From an uncultured Bacteroidia bacterium (lineage in GTDB: Bacteria > Bacteroidota > Bacteroidia > Bacteroidales > Prolixibacteraceae), in contig CAIUUO010000019.1 in the NCBI GenBank assembly GCA_903902325.1, positions 1 to 63,887 of the forward strand: a DNA stretch of 63,887 bases, given 5' to 3'. Under the pieces are notes generated by a model. It did no database searches and was not told the DNA's origin. It was given only the letters and a program-made list of their open reading frames with translations. The position numbers and the translations under genes were made by a program. Positions within the stretch are counted from its first letter, which is position 1. Each line of letters begins with the position of its first letter. Positions 15,879 through 24,691 of this stretch are shown piece after piece.

Positions 15879-17213
15879 TTACTCCTGATCAACTAATCGT
15901 TTATCGATCAGCGCAATCATCAAATCCATAACATTGGTACAGGTAGGTCCTGTTTTGATCAATCCTCCTGTTGTCTCAAAAAAGTGGTAGGAGTCAAAAT
16001 TTTTGGTCATTTCATTCGGATCACATCCCATTCTTATAGCCTGCAGTATGGTTGTCCCATCACAGATTGCACCTGTTGCATCTGTTGGGCCGTCTGAACC
16101 GTCGGTTCCTGCAGACAGAAAGGTAATTCCCGGAATACCTGCCAATTTTTGAGCCATCAGCAGTGCAAGGTACTGGTTTCTTCCCCCTTTCCCATTACCA
16201 GAATATTGAACTGTTGGCTCACCTCCAAATAGCAATGCAATTTTACTAACCTGGTTATTCAGAAAAATAACTTTAATCTCTGACAGGATGTAATCTGCCA
16301 CCACATGAACGTCACCGGAAACATTATTTGACACAATTGTTGAATAATAACCTAAATCAACAGCCTTGATCCGGGCATGTTTGAGAGCCGTTAAATTATT
16401 GCCCAGCAGGACATTCCTGGTAAGAAGGAAACAGGGATCTTCAAATTTTGCAGTTTCAGGAAGAGATCCGGATTCCCCTTTTTGCAAGTAGTTGCTCACA
16501 GAGGAAGGTACATGTGTCTGAAGTTGGTATTTCTCAAGTACATCGAGTGCATCACGGAATGTTGATGGATCCGCTACTGTTGGACCAGATGCGATTACTT
16601 CGGGAATGTCGCCAATTACATCTGAAAGTATCAGGGTCAACATGGATGCAGGATAGGCAAGCTTTGCCAGTTGACCGCCTTTCAGTTGAGACAGATGTTT
16701 GCGCACGCAATTGATTGCCTGAATATCAGCTCCTGAGTTAACCAGGAGTCTGTTTACAGTTGCCAAATCCTCCAGACTGATTCCGTCAGGCAAATCTGTC
16801 AGGAGTGATGATCCGCCACCGGAAATCAGCACAATGATGAGATCGCCTGAGGACGCCTTTTTAATCACCTCAAGTATCTTTTTGGTACCAATCAACCCAT
16901 TCTCGTCAGGCACCGGATGACCTGCCTCCGTAATTGTAATATGTTTCAGTTGAAAGGAATGGCCATACTTGGTGATAATGTGCCCTCCTGTAATTCTGTC
17001 ACCAAGAAGTTCTTCCATGCCATGGGCCATACCGGCCGATGCTTTCCCAAATCCTATCAGATAAATATGATGATAATCTGTCAGCCTGCAATTTACATCC
17101 TGACAGGTTAAAACACTATCATTGAATGAAATGTGATTATTTATCAGATTGTCAGGCAGTACGCTGTCTACTCCTGCACTAAAAATTTCTAAAGCCTCCT
17201 TGCGCTGGTCCAT
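15879..17213 (-). CDS. Glycerate 2-kinase (GckA/TtuD type)
   Basis: At 444 residues this is normal length for the type II glycerate kinase family with a C-terminal MOFRL domain. Visible motifs: LIGFGKASAGMAHGMEE near the N-terminus, VLISGGGSSLLTDLPDGISL (the glycine-rich phosphate loop), INCVRKHLSQLKGGQLA, LILSDVIGDIPEVIASGPTV, and LSAGTDGSDGPTDATGA in the MOFRL part. It phosphorylates D-glycerate at C2, feeding serine or sugar-acid carbon into glycolysis. It converges with the previous gene and lies in its own unit. Confidence 0.93.
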   Translation of the reverse strand: MDQRKEALEIFSAGVDSVLPDNLINNHISFNDSVLTCQDVNCRLTDYHHIYLIGFGKASAGMAHGMEELLGDRITGGHIITKYGHSFQLKHITITEAGHPVPDENGLIGTKKILEVIKKASSGDLIIVLISGGGSSLLTDLPDGISLEDLATVNRLLVNSGADIQAINCVRKHLSQLKGGQLAKLAYPASMLTLILSDVIGDIPEVIASGPTVADPSTFRDALDVLEKYQLQTHVPSSVSNYLQKGESGSLPETAKFEDPCFLLTRNVLLGNNLTALKHARIKAVDLGYYSTIVSNNVSGDVHVVADYILSEIKVIFLNNQVSKIALLFGGEPTVQYSGNGKGGRNQYLALLMAQKLAGIPGITFLSAGTDGSDGPTDATGAICDGTTILQAIRMGCDPNEMTKNFDSYHFFETTGGLIKTGPTCTNVMDLMIALIDKRLVDQE

Positions 17214-17284
17214 GAGTTTTGATACCGATATGGAACAAAATTAACAGATTCTCTAATCATTCTGTATGATTCGCCAAAATCCAT

Positions 17285-17292
17285 TATTTTTG
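17285..17292 (+). promoter_or_regulatory. -7 box for the CDF exporter gene
   Basis: TATTTTTG matches TAnnTTTG and lies 20 bases before the ATG at 17313. Confidence 0.45.
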
Positions 17293-17312
17293 ACTTCCTC
17301 AATCCAACCAAT

Positions 17313-18233
17313 ATGTCGGGAAACAAGGGTTCAGTAAAAGCAGTAGTATTTGCTCTTGGAAGCAACCTACTCATAACAATCATCAAATTTGTAGTATCAA
17401 TCTTCACCCACAGTGCCGGGATGATGGCTGAAGCAATCCATTCCGTTGCTGATTGCGGAAACCAGATTTTCCTTTTAATAGGGAACAAACGTTCTGCAAA
17501 AAAAGCAAGTGAGATGCATCCGTTTGGGTACGGTAAAGAGGAATATTTCTGGGGGTTTCTGGTTGCTGTACTGTTATTTTTTGTTGGTGCAGTCTTTTCT
17601 ATTTACGAAGGGATTCACAAACTATTCCAACCTTCTGAACTTCAAAACATAAGCTGGTCATTTATCGTTCTGATCGTGTCTATTCTATTGGAAGGCAAAT
17701 CATACCATGTAGCATATTCCTCCTTTTCAAAAACCAGGAAGGGTGCAGGAATGTACAAATCCCTGAAAGATGCGACTGATACCAATTTGTTTGTGATTTT
17801 AATGGAAGACTCCGCCGCACTCGCCGGTTTGACCATTGTTCTGATATCCACCACACTCGCATGGTTCGTACATCCTGTATTCGATGCCATCGGATCGATC
17901 CTTGTTGGTTTACTGCTCGTCTCCGTTTCAATCTTTATGATCAATGAACTCAGGAAACTGATTATTGGAGAAAATATTTCCAAAGAATTAAGGGAAGAAT
18001 TTATGCAGATTGTCCAGTCAAACCCTGCAATTCACAAAGTCAATTCAATTTTTGCCGTGATGATGGGACAAGGAAAATTTGTGCTTATGATTGGAATCGA
18101 TCTGAAGGATGAAATAGATGCCGCATTTGTGGAAGATCAGTTGAAAGTGATCAGGAAAGAACTGAATCAAAGGAACGGGGATATTCACTCAGTGTTTTTT
18201 GATGTTCGGGACTTGAAGAGGGAGACGATCTGA
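17313..18233 (+). CDS. Cation diffusion facilitator (CDF) family metal exporter
   Basis: This 306-residue protein has six predicted transmembrane segments and a short cytoplasmic C-terminal domain. The metal site of helix II is seen as H43-S-V-A-D47 (AEAIHSVADCGNQ) and that of helix V in LMEDSAALAGLTIVL. The H-x3-D pair in helix II is the pattern of zinc-transporting members. It would export divalent ions by proton exchange across the inner membrane. Confidence 0.9.
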   Translation: MSGNKGSVKAVVFALGSNLLITIIKFVVSIFTHSAGMMAEAIHSVADCGNQIFLLIGNKRSAKKASEMHPFGYGKEEYFWGFLVAVLLFFVGAVFSIYEGIHKLFQPSELQNISWSFIVLIVSILLEGKSYHVAYSSFSKTRKGAGMYKSLKDATDTNLFVILMEDSAALAGLTIVLISTTLAWFVHPVFDAIGSILVGLLLVSVSIFMINELRKLIIGENISKELREEFMQIVQSNPAIHKVNSIFAVMMGQGKFVLMIGIDLKDEIDAAFVEDQLKVIRKELNQRNGDIHSVFFDVRDLKRETI

Positions 18234-18546
18234 TGTGCTGATTAGTTGATTAGCTAATGTGCTGATTCGACGATTCGACGATTCGACAATTCGACAATGT
18301 GAAAATTGGGAAATGTGAAAATGTGAAAATTGGCAGTCGTATTAATCCGTAGTTTTTGACTCCGATACCGCATCCCATCAAATCCAGCCACGTAGTGGCG
18401 ACATGTTGGTAGCCCGGGGTTTAGCAGAGCGGAACCTTGGGGAAATGTTGATTGCGAGAAAACCCTCTGCTCACAAATGTTGAAAAGGGAATGTATTTAT
18501 AGATCGGACGGAATAGCACAAATAATGATTGAAGCGACAAGGAGAC
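18234..18546. repeat. Repeat-rich intergenic region
   Basis: This 313-base stretch has no gene. It holds tandem copies of an 8-base unit GATTCGAC with variants at about 18264-18295, then a 36-base stretch at 18296-18331 that recurs identically at 37114-37149, then an element at about 18383-18460 with a CCAC-GTA-GTGG palindrome (18387-18397). The last resembles dispersed repeats that I know from Bacteroidota genomes, but copy number cannot be judged from this window. Confidence 0.6.
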
Positions 18547-19656
18547 CTAATTTCCAGGTAGCCGGATCGGCAAATCGATCCAGGCCAGCCCAACATCGCG
18601 GTTCATATGGCTTTTGACCCCTTTTGGCATCTCCTGTTCATCATTTCCATCGTAGAAAACAGCCAGTCGGTTCCCCAATTTGACCACCGAAGGAAGTCCG
18701 ATGATGTGATGTGACCATTTTGAATTGGAAGCATCCAAAACAATTGCCTTATTCGCAGGATTCCAGTGGTTAAGGTCTTTGGACCAGTATACCCAGACGG
18801 CATCCGTATATTCAAGTTTATCCTTTAAACCAACGTGATTTGTAAAAAGGAACCATGTTCTGGAGAATTCTTCAAAATAGAGCGAAGTATTCTCTATTTG
18901 CTCATCCGGAGGTAACATAGGTTTTGTATCGATAGTCCAGGATCCATCCAGGTTGTTTGTTCGTGCCAAACTGATGGTCCTCATAATTTTGGGAGAACCC
19001 GTTGATGCAGAAAAGAACATCAGGTATTCCTTTTCAGTTTTTATGATCTGTCCGGGACTCGCAGTGGCATCATAATAGGTGTTTTTTTTCGGTTCAAAGG
19101 GTGTAATGTCATAGCGCTTGGTCCAGGGACCGGTTGGTGAATTGCCTTCGGCTTTCATGGTAAGGTACGGGAATGCCGGGATGTAATCAGGCTTCCTCGT
19201 CACATTCGGGGTACCCAGGTAAAAGAGATGCCATTTGGTTCCGTCAAAATAGGTGGTTCCATAGGATGCAGAAGCGCAATCTTTCTGAGGACTTACACCA
19301 AAATCTATGGCTGGCCCACTGGTCTCCCATTTCACCAGGTCTTTGCTGACGGCCAGACAGGCAAGCCAGCCTTTCAGTCCGGCGCCGTCGTAATGCATGT
19401 AGTAGGCACCCATGTCTTCCCATACCCAGACATCACGAGCGCCCAGATAATCGCAACTGTCGGGACCGGATCCATGTTTTAGTACGACGCCGCAATCCCA
19501 AGCATCCAGCCTGAATTTGGCAGCTGGCCTGTTATCCGGATATATGTTTATGTTGCTTATGGGCCTGATTTTGGTTCCTTTTTTTGGGGCAGGATTTTTA
19601 GCTGCTACAAATACAAAGGGAGTCATTATTATAAGCAACAACAAGGCTTTTTTCAT
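18547..19656 (-). CDS. Secreted five-bladed beta-propeller glycosidase-like protein
   Basis: With the ATG at 19656 it has 369 residues and a signal peptide (MKKALLLLIIMTPFVFVAA). The mature part shows the short motifs of the GH43/GH32/GH117-like propeller fold: RDVWVWEDMGAYYMHYDG, FDGTKWHLFYLGTPN, GPWTKRYDITPFEPK, WVYWSKDLNHWNPAN and RLAVFYDGND. Blade-wise phrases such as SKDLVKWE are typical. The catalytic acids cannot be assigned safely, so it may be a glycoside hydrolase or a non-catalytic relative acting in the periplasm. No SusC/SusD genes are next to it. Confidence 0.65.
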   Translation of the reverse strand: MKKALLLLIIMTPFVFVAAKNPAPKKGTKIRPISNINIYPDNRPAAKFRLDAWDCGVVLKHGSGPDSCDYLGARDVWVWEDMGAYYMHYDGAGLKGWLACLAVSKDLVKWETSGPAIDFGVSPQKDCASASYGTTYFDGTKWHLFYLGTPNVTRKPDYIPAFPYLTMKAEGNSPTGPWTKRYDITPFEPKKNTYYDATASPGQIIKTEKEYLMFFSASTGSPKIMRTISLARTNNLDGSWTIDTKPMLPPDEQIENTSLYFEEFSRTWFLFTNHVGLKDKLEYTDAVWVYWSKDLNHWNPANKAIVLDASNSKWSHHIIGLPSVVKLGNRLAVFYDGNDEQEMPKGVKSHMNRDVGLAWIDLPIRLPGN

Positions 19657-19811
19657 GATGATCATTTTAATCCCATTTTTATATTTACCCAATGTCTCAG
19701 CTCTTAAACATTTTGGCCAGTAGTAAATTCAAATTTATAGGTTCCGACAAAATGCTTTTTACTAAACTCTTGTAAAGCCCTACCAATCCTAGGCTTTAAA
19801 AAACATGGCAT

Positions 19812-20432
19812 TTATCCATAAAATTCATCATTTTTATCCTTCATGGCAATTGCCCAAAATACCCACATTAAAAATGTCAAAACAATTGCAATTTTGGAAA
19901 AATAAAATGCTAAACCAGTAATTATGGTATAGGACGCAATACCGATAACCTGCCCTTTAATCATTCCTTTAATCCAAGGAACACTTTTTTCCTGATCGAT
20001 TAAAAGTCGTTTATTTTTTAGAACGTATAGATTGAGTATAAGCATTGATACACTGATACTACCTGTGAATGCTGCATAAAAAGCTACTGCTGTATTTTCG
20101 GCATTTGTGCCAATAAAAGTACCAACTGTTTTTGTAGGATATGGAAAGAGTACAACCAACAGTAGTACCAATCCATTAATTAGTATAATCCAATGATTGG
20201 CGGAGCGAAGTTGTTTGAATATTTTATTATGTCCCATCCAAATTAGCAGGACTGTCGCAAATGAATTGAAGTATGAAAAATATTCGGGCCAACGTTCTAA
20301 AATTTTCTCCCAAAGGTTAACATTGTTCGCTCCATCATATCCCTTTATACCTATTTCAATGGCTAACAAAGTAATAGCTACACCAAATATCCCGTCACTC
20401 AATGCCTCTAACCGGGCTGATTGCTTTTCCAT
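19812..20432 (-). CDS. TMEM175 family (DUF1211) membrane protein, potassium channel-like
   Basis: A 206-residue protein with about six transmembrane helices. The N-terminus RLEALSDGIFGVAITLLAIEI is the family hallmark (R-x3-FSDG-x-F), though the first position of FSDG is Leu here. Bacterial TMEM175 proteins form tetrameric potassium-conducting channels. The gene stands alone between the glycosidase-like gene and galM. Confidence 0.8.
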   Translation of the reverse strand: MEKQSARLEALSDGIFGVAITLLAIEIGIKGYDGANNVNLWEKILERWPEYFSYFNSFATVLLIWMGHNKIFKQLRSANHWIILINGLVLLLVVLFPYPTKTVGTFIGTNAENTAVAFYAAFTGSISVSMLILNLYVLKNKRLLIDQEKSVPWIKGMIKGQVIGIASYTIITGLAFYFSKIAIVLTFLMWVFWAIAMKDKNDEFYG

Positions 20433-20531
20433 TTTTTTTAATTTATAGAATTATCGTTGGGTTGGTGTTAACAATTCCATTCATGCAATTATAAAATCGC
20501 GTGTAACGAGAAACTGGTATCATTTCTGGTT

Positions 20532-21656
20532 CTACCTCACCGAAAACTTATAAATACAGGTGTGGCTGTAAACCTGATCAGGATCCAATTCGACAGTCGG
20601 GAACTTGGGTTGATTGGGCGTATTGGGATAGTGCTGGGTTTCAAGGCAGAATCCGGTTCTATAACCATATGTTTTGCCTTTCTTTCCGGCACGTTTTCCA
20701 TCCAGGAAGTTTCCAGTATAAAACTGGATGCCGGGCTGATCTGTGAATACCTCAAGCTGCCTTCCGCTTTGCGGTTCATACACGGTAGCAGCCAGTGTAC
20801 GGGTCTGATCTTCCCCCTTTACCAGCACATAATTGATGTCATATCCAAGTCCGTATTTGATTTGCTGATGTTCGCTGTTGATCCGTTCTCCGATTAAAGT
20901 AGGTTTCCGGAAATCAAACGGGGTGTTTTCGACAGGAGCCAACTCACCGGTAGGGATCAATGTAGAATCAATCGGTGTGAAAAAATCGGCATTGAGGGTA
21001 AGCTGGTGATCCAGGATGGTGCCGTTGCCTGCACCGTGCAGGTTAAAGAAACTGTGGTTGGTCAGGTTGATAACAGTTGGTTTGTCGCATCTGGCTTCAT
21101 ATTGAATGATTAATTCATTTTCATTTGTCAGTTTGTAACTCATTGCAACGCTCAGTTCTCCGGGAAAACCTTCATCCATATCCGGAGAGACCAGTTTGAA
21201 ATCCAGCTCATTGTCGCCTTTTTGAGTTGCATCCCACACCTTGCGGCAAAAACCATTGATGCCACCGTGAAGGTTGTTGACCCCATTGTTTTGGGCAAGC
21301 TTGTATTTGAGATCACCAAGTTGGAATTCCCCCCTGGCAATTCTGTTTCCATATCGTCCGATTGCAGCGCCATAGTAGGTTTCGCTGCCTGTGATATATC
21401 CATCTATGCTGTCAAATCCCAAAACAACATCCTCCATGAGTCCTTTTTTATCCGGGACCATCCATGAAACGATGCGGGCGCCATAATTGGTAACCGTGAC
21501 TTCCATCCCCTTCTGGTTCTTAAGAACAAAAAGTTTAACCTGTTTCCCATCAACCATCTTGTTGAATGCCTGAGGATTGATTGTTGGAGGTACCGGTTTT
21601 GGGGTACAGGAAAATAGAAAGACCAGGAAAATAAGTGACAAAAAAATTGTTCTCAT
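20532..21656 (-). CDS. galM: Aldose 1-epimerase (galactose mutarotase), lipoprotein
   Basis: Using the ATG at 21656 the protein has 374 residues and a lipoprotein signal (MRTIFLSLIFLVFLFSC). The GalM features are seen: NNLHGGINGFCRKVWD (substrate His), VINLTNHSFFNLHG (catalytic His), FTDQPGIQFYTGNFLDG and GFCLETQHYPNTPNQPKFP with the catalytic Glu. It interconverts alpha and beta anomers of aldoses, here probably in the periplasm because of the lipid anchor. A -7 box TATTTTTG is at 21716-21709 on the minus strand. Confidence 0.93.
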   Translation of the reverse strand: MRTIFLSLIFLVFLFSCTPKPVPPTINPQAFNKMVDGKQVKLFVLKNQKGMEVTVTNYGARIVSWMVPDKKGLMEDVVLGFDSIDGYITGSETYYGAAIGRYGNRIARGEFQLGDLKYKLAQNNGVNNLHGGINGFCRKVWDATQKGDNELDFKLVSPDMDEGFPGELSVAMSYKLTNENELIIQYEARCDKPTVINLTNHSFFNLHGAGNGTILDHQLTLNADFFTPIDSTLIPTGELAPVENTPFDFRKPTLIGERINSEHQQIKYGLGYDINYVLVKGEDQTRTLAATVYEPQSGRQLEVFTDQPGIQFYTGNFLDGKRAGKKGKTYGYRTGFCLETQHYPNTPNQPKFPTVELDPDQVYSHTCIYKFSVR

Positions 21657-21708
21657 ACTGATATGGATGAATTGTGTGAATATGAACGGGCAGGATATTC
21701 TGAACATT

Positions 21709-21716
21709 CAAAAATA
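21709..21716 (-). promoter_or_regulatory. -7 box for galM
   Basis: TATTTTTG on the minus strand matches TAnnTTTG, about 53 bases before the ATG at 21656. Confidence 0.4.
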
Positions 21717-21797
21717 TAAATTTATCCATCAACTGATTTACTGAAACAGATATTTTTAAACACCGCAAAAATCATCACTTTCTAAAGACATTTTTGG

Positions 21798-21805
21798 TAT
21801 GTTTG
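21798..21805 (+). promoter_or_regulatory. -7 box for the M3 peptidase gene
   Basis: TATGTTTG matches TAnnTTTG; the leader to the ATG at 21892 would be about 80 bases. Confidence 0.4.
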
Positions 21806-21891
21806 CGCTTCGTGATTTTGGCTACAAACGCTGATCACCTGGAATTAGGTCATACAATACATTTTCAACGAGATAAACCAATAACTGGAAG

Positions 21892-24006
21892 ATGAAAAAC
21901 CTGATAGTAATGATGGTGTTTGCGGTGGTAATTGCCTCCTGTGCAAACGAAAAAAAAACAGTCAAAGAGATGAACCCATTTTTTGAAACCTACAGTGCAC
22001 CATACGGTGTTCCCCCATTTGATAAAATTCAAAACAAGCACTACCTGCCGGCATTTCAGGAAGGTATCATTCAGCACAATAAGGATATTGATCAAATTGT
22101 TAACAATACAGCTGCCCCTGATTTTGCCAATACCATCGAAGCCATGGACCGGAGCGGAGATCTGATGGGCAGGGTATCCTATGTCTTTTTCAATGTCAAG
22201 GAAGCCAATACCAACGACTCTATCGATAAAATTGCCGATGAGGTTGCTCCACTCCTCTCGCAGCATGGGGATGCGGTCAACATGAATGAAAAACTGTTTG
22301 CGAGGGTACAGGCTATTGAAAAGCAGAAAGATCAGTTGAATCTGAACAGGGAGCAAAGCAGATTGCTTGAAGAGACTTACAAGCGATTCGTTCGCGGTGG
22401 CGCCAACCTGGCCGCTGACAAAAAGGAAGAATTCAAGAAAATAAATACTGACCTTTCCCTCCTGGAACTTAAATTCGGCAACAACATGCTGGCCGAAACC
22501 AACAACTTTAAACTGGTTGTGGATAAAAAGGAAGATTTAGCAGGTCTTCCGGAATCAGTAATAGCAGCCGCAGCCGATGAGGCCAAAGCCAACAAAATGG
22601 ATGGGAAATGGGTATTTACGCTTCAAAAACCCAGCTGGATTCCTTTCCTAACCTATTCCGAAAAACGCGATTTGCGCGAAAAATTGTACAAGGCCATGTA
22701 CAACCGCAGCAACAACAACAATGAATTGGATAACAAGGTTGTTATCAATAAAATAGTCAACCTGCGCCTGCAAAAAGCCAATCTTCTTGGTTTTGAAAGC
22801 TGGGCTGCCTATGTGCTGGATGACTGCATGGCCAAAACATCGAAAAATGTCTATGATCTGATCCAAAAAGTATGGGAACCCGGACTCAAGCGTGCCAAGG
22901 AGGAAGCAAATGATATTCAGGCAATGATTGTAAAAGAAGGCGGCAAATTCAAAATGGCTAGCTGGGACTGGTTTTACTATTCCGAAAAAGTGAGAAAAGC
23001 AAAATATGACCTCGATGAAGAACAGGTACGTCCCTATTTCGAACTGAAAAATGTGAGGGATGGCGCTTTCGCGGTAGCCAATAAACTATATGGATTAACA
23101 TTCAAGCAATTACAAAATATGCCATTGTACCATCCCGAATGTCAGGTATTCGAGGTGAAGGATCGTGATAGCTCCTATGTTGGCATTTTGTACATGGATT
23201 TCTTCCCACGGGCATCCAAGAAAGGTGGTGCCTGGATGAATAACTACAGGGATCAGTACCAGTTTACCGGAGAAGCAGATGTTCGGCCCGTCGTTTCCAC
23301 TACATTTAACTTTTCCAAACCTACCGGTGATAAACCCGCCCTGTTGAATTTTGATGAAGTGGAGACCCTCTTTCATGAGTTTGGCCACAGCCTGCACGGA
23401 TTGCTTTCAAGGTGTCATTACAAAACCCTGTCAGGTACTGCTGTTTCCCGCGATTTCGTTGAATTGCCTTCACAGGTGATGGAACACTGGGCCGTTGAGC
23501 CTGAAGTGCTGAAAATGTTTGCCAAACATTATAAAACAGGTGAAGTAATTCCTCAGGCACTTGTCGACAAGATTATCAAAGCCGGAAAGTTCAATCAGGG
23601 ATTCATTACGACTGAATTTTTGGCAGCAGCCATCCTCGATATGGATTATCACACCATCACCAAAACCGGAGATATTGATGTCGAGAAATTTGAAAAAACA
23701 TCCATGGAGAAGGCCGGCTTGATTCCGGAGATCATTCCCCGCTATCGTTCTACCTATTTCAACCATGCTTTCCCGGGCGGATATTCAAGCGGATATTACA
23801 GTTACATCTGGGCTGCCGTACTGGATGCGGATGCTTTCGAAGCGTTCCTGGAAAAGGGAAATATCTTCGATCAGGGAGTAGCCACCGCTTTCCGCAAAAA
23901 TGTCCTGGAAAGAGGAGGAACGGAAGAAGCCATGAAACTCTATGTGAATTTCCGTGGCAAAACGCCCGGAATTGAACCATTGTTAAGGAAGCGGGGTTTG
24001 AATTAA
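21892..24006 (+). CDS. dcp: M3 family metallopeptidase (peptidyl-dipeptidase Dcp), lipoprotein
   Basis: This 704-residue enzyme begins with a lipoprotein signal (LIVMMVFAVVIASC). The zinc site is H495-E-F-G-H499 (ETLFHEFGHSLHGLLS), followed by the third-ligand region SRDFVELPSQVMEHW. The C-terminal block FNHAFPGGYSSGYYSYIWAAVLDADAF is characteristic of Dcp/oligopeptidase A. It removes dipeptides from C-termini of peptides, and the lipid anchor places it in the periplasm or on the outer membrane. Confidence 0.94.
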   Translation: MKNLIVMMVFAVVIASCANEKKTVKEMNPFFETYSAPYGVPPFDKIQNKHYLPAFQEGIIQHNKDIDQIVNNTAAPDFANTIEAMDRSGDLMGRVSYVFFNVKEANTNDSIDKIADEVAPLLSQHGDAVNMNEKLFARVQAIEKQKDQLNLNREQSRLLEETYKRFVRGGANLAADKKEEFKKINTDLSLLELKFGNNMLAETNNFKLVVDKKEDLAGLPESVIAAAADEAKANKMDGKWVFTLQKPSWIPFLTYSEKRDLREKLYKAMYNRSNNNNELDNKVVINKIVNLRLQKANLLGFESWAAYVLDDCMAKTSKNVYDLIQKVWEPGLKRAKEEANDIQAMIVKEGGKFKMASWDWFYYSEKVRKAKYDLDEEQVRPYFELKNVRDGAFAVANKLYGLTFKQLQNMPLYHPECQVFEVKDRDSSYVGILYMDFFPRASKKGGAWMNNYRDQYQFTGEADVRPVVSTTFNFSKPTGDKPALLNFDEVETLFHEFGHSLHGLLSRCHYKTLSGTAVSRDFVELPSQVMEHWAVEPEVLKMFAKHYKTGEVIPQALVDKIIKAGKFNQGFITTEFLAAAILDMDYHTITKTGDIDVEKFEKTSMEKAGLIPEIIPRYRSTYFNHAFPGGYSSGYYSYIWAAVLDADAFEAFLEKGNIFDQGVATAFRKNVLERGGTEEAMKLYVNFRGKTPGIEPLLRKRGLN

Positions 24007-24012
24007 CAGCTG

Positions 24013-24141
24013 ATCTTTAAATATTGGTCATTTTCGACTTCAACGACTCCTGAATATAAGGATGCGGCCGAAGACAAATCTCTGTAACATACGTTGGGAA
24101 TGGAACCTTGCGGACCAATATTTCGTTACACATTTAAAGAT
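24013..24141 (+). other. Interrupted inverted repeat upstream of the metal-efflux operon
   Basis: The arm at 24013-24029 (ATCTTTAAATATTGGTC) is matched in two blocks by 24113-24121 (GACCAATAT) and 24133-24141 (TTTAAAGAT). It lies between the M3 peptidase and the His-rich gene. It could be an RNA leader structure, an operator or a degenerate insertion remnant; no known riboswitch class is recognised. Confidence 0.35.
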
Positions 24142-24164
24142 AGTTGCTTTTCTAAATTATTGCC

Positions 24165-24527
24165 TTGAAGAAGAGAATTAAAATATCAGTTGTATATCTG
24201 TTGCTGGTCTCATTTGTCTGGCTTTTTGCCAACCAAGCCATGTACACCCATTCCCATCTTCTGAATGGAGGTCAGGTTGTTACGCATTCACATCCCTATA
24301 CTCCGGATAAAAACTCCCATTCGCCTTTTCAATCACACAAACATTTACCTTCCGTTGCTTTTTTCCTGGACCTCATCAGCAGTCTGAATGTTGATTCATT
24401 CGGATCACTACCTGTTATTCTTGTTCTATTGGGTATTCTGGCAATTGTTCCGGTAATACGGACGACTATCTCTTACCAGGAAAGTTATTCCTTTGCATCA
24501 GGCCGCGCTCCACCTTTGACGTTCTGA
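24165..24527 (+). CDS. Histidine-rich membrane-anchored protein, metal-efflux leader gene
   Basis: A 120-residue protein starting with TTG (no usable ATG nearby). It has an N-terminal signal-anchor helix (VVYLLLVSFVWLFANQAM), a periplasmic stretch very rich in His (THSH, THSHPY, NSHS, QSHKH; eleven His within 46 residues) and a second transmembrane helix at about 83-100. Its position directly before the TolC/adaptor/RND genes suggests a metal-binding accessory role in the periplasm. The family is not named with certainty; similar small His-rich proteins precede CusCBA-type operons in Bacteroidota. Confidence 0.65.
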   Translation: MKKRIKISVVYLLLVSFVWLFANQAMYTHSHLLNGGQVVTHSHPYTPDKNSHSPFQSHKHLPSVAFFLDLISSLNVDSFGSLPVILVLLGILAIVPVIRTTISYQESYSFASGRAPPLTF

Positions 24528-24691
24528 TTAGGAGCGGGTTTTTCATAATTAATTGAGGTTTAGCAGATTTAGAAATAACCCCAAGATTTGGTGTCACATT
24601 GTGTGTGCCTGAACAATCACCTCATTTTCAATAATTTTACTTAACTTGGATGGTTCATATCCCGGAAAGTATTTAATCAATCCTTTTTGAC

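Noticed and set aside
18264-18295. Tandem GATTCGAC units taken for a CRISPR-like array
   Set aside because: The units are 8 bases long with no spacers of constant length and no cas genes nearby.
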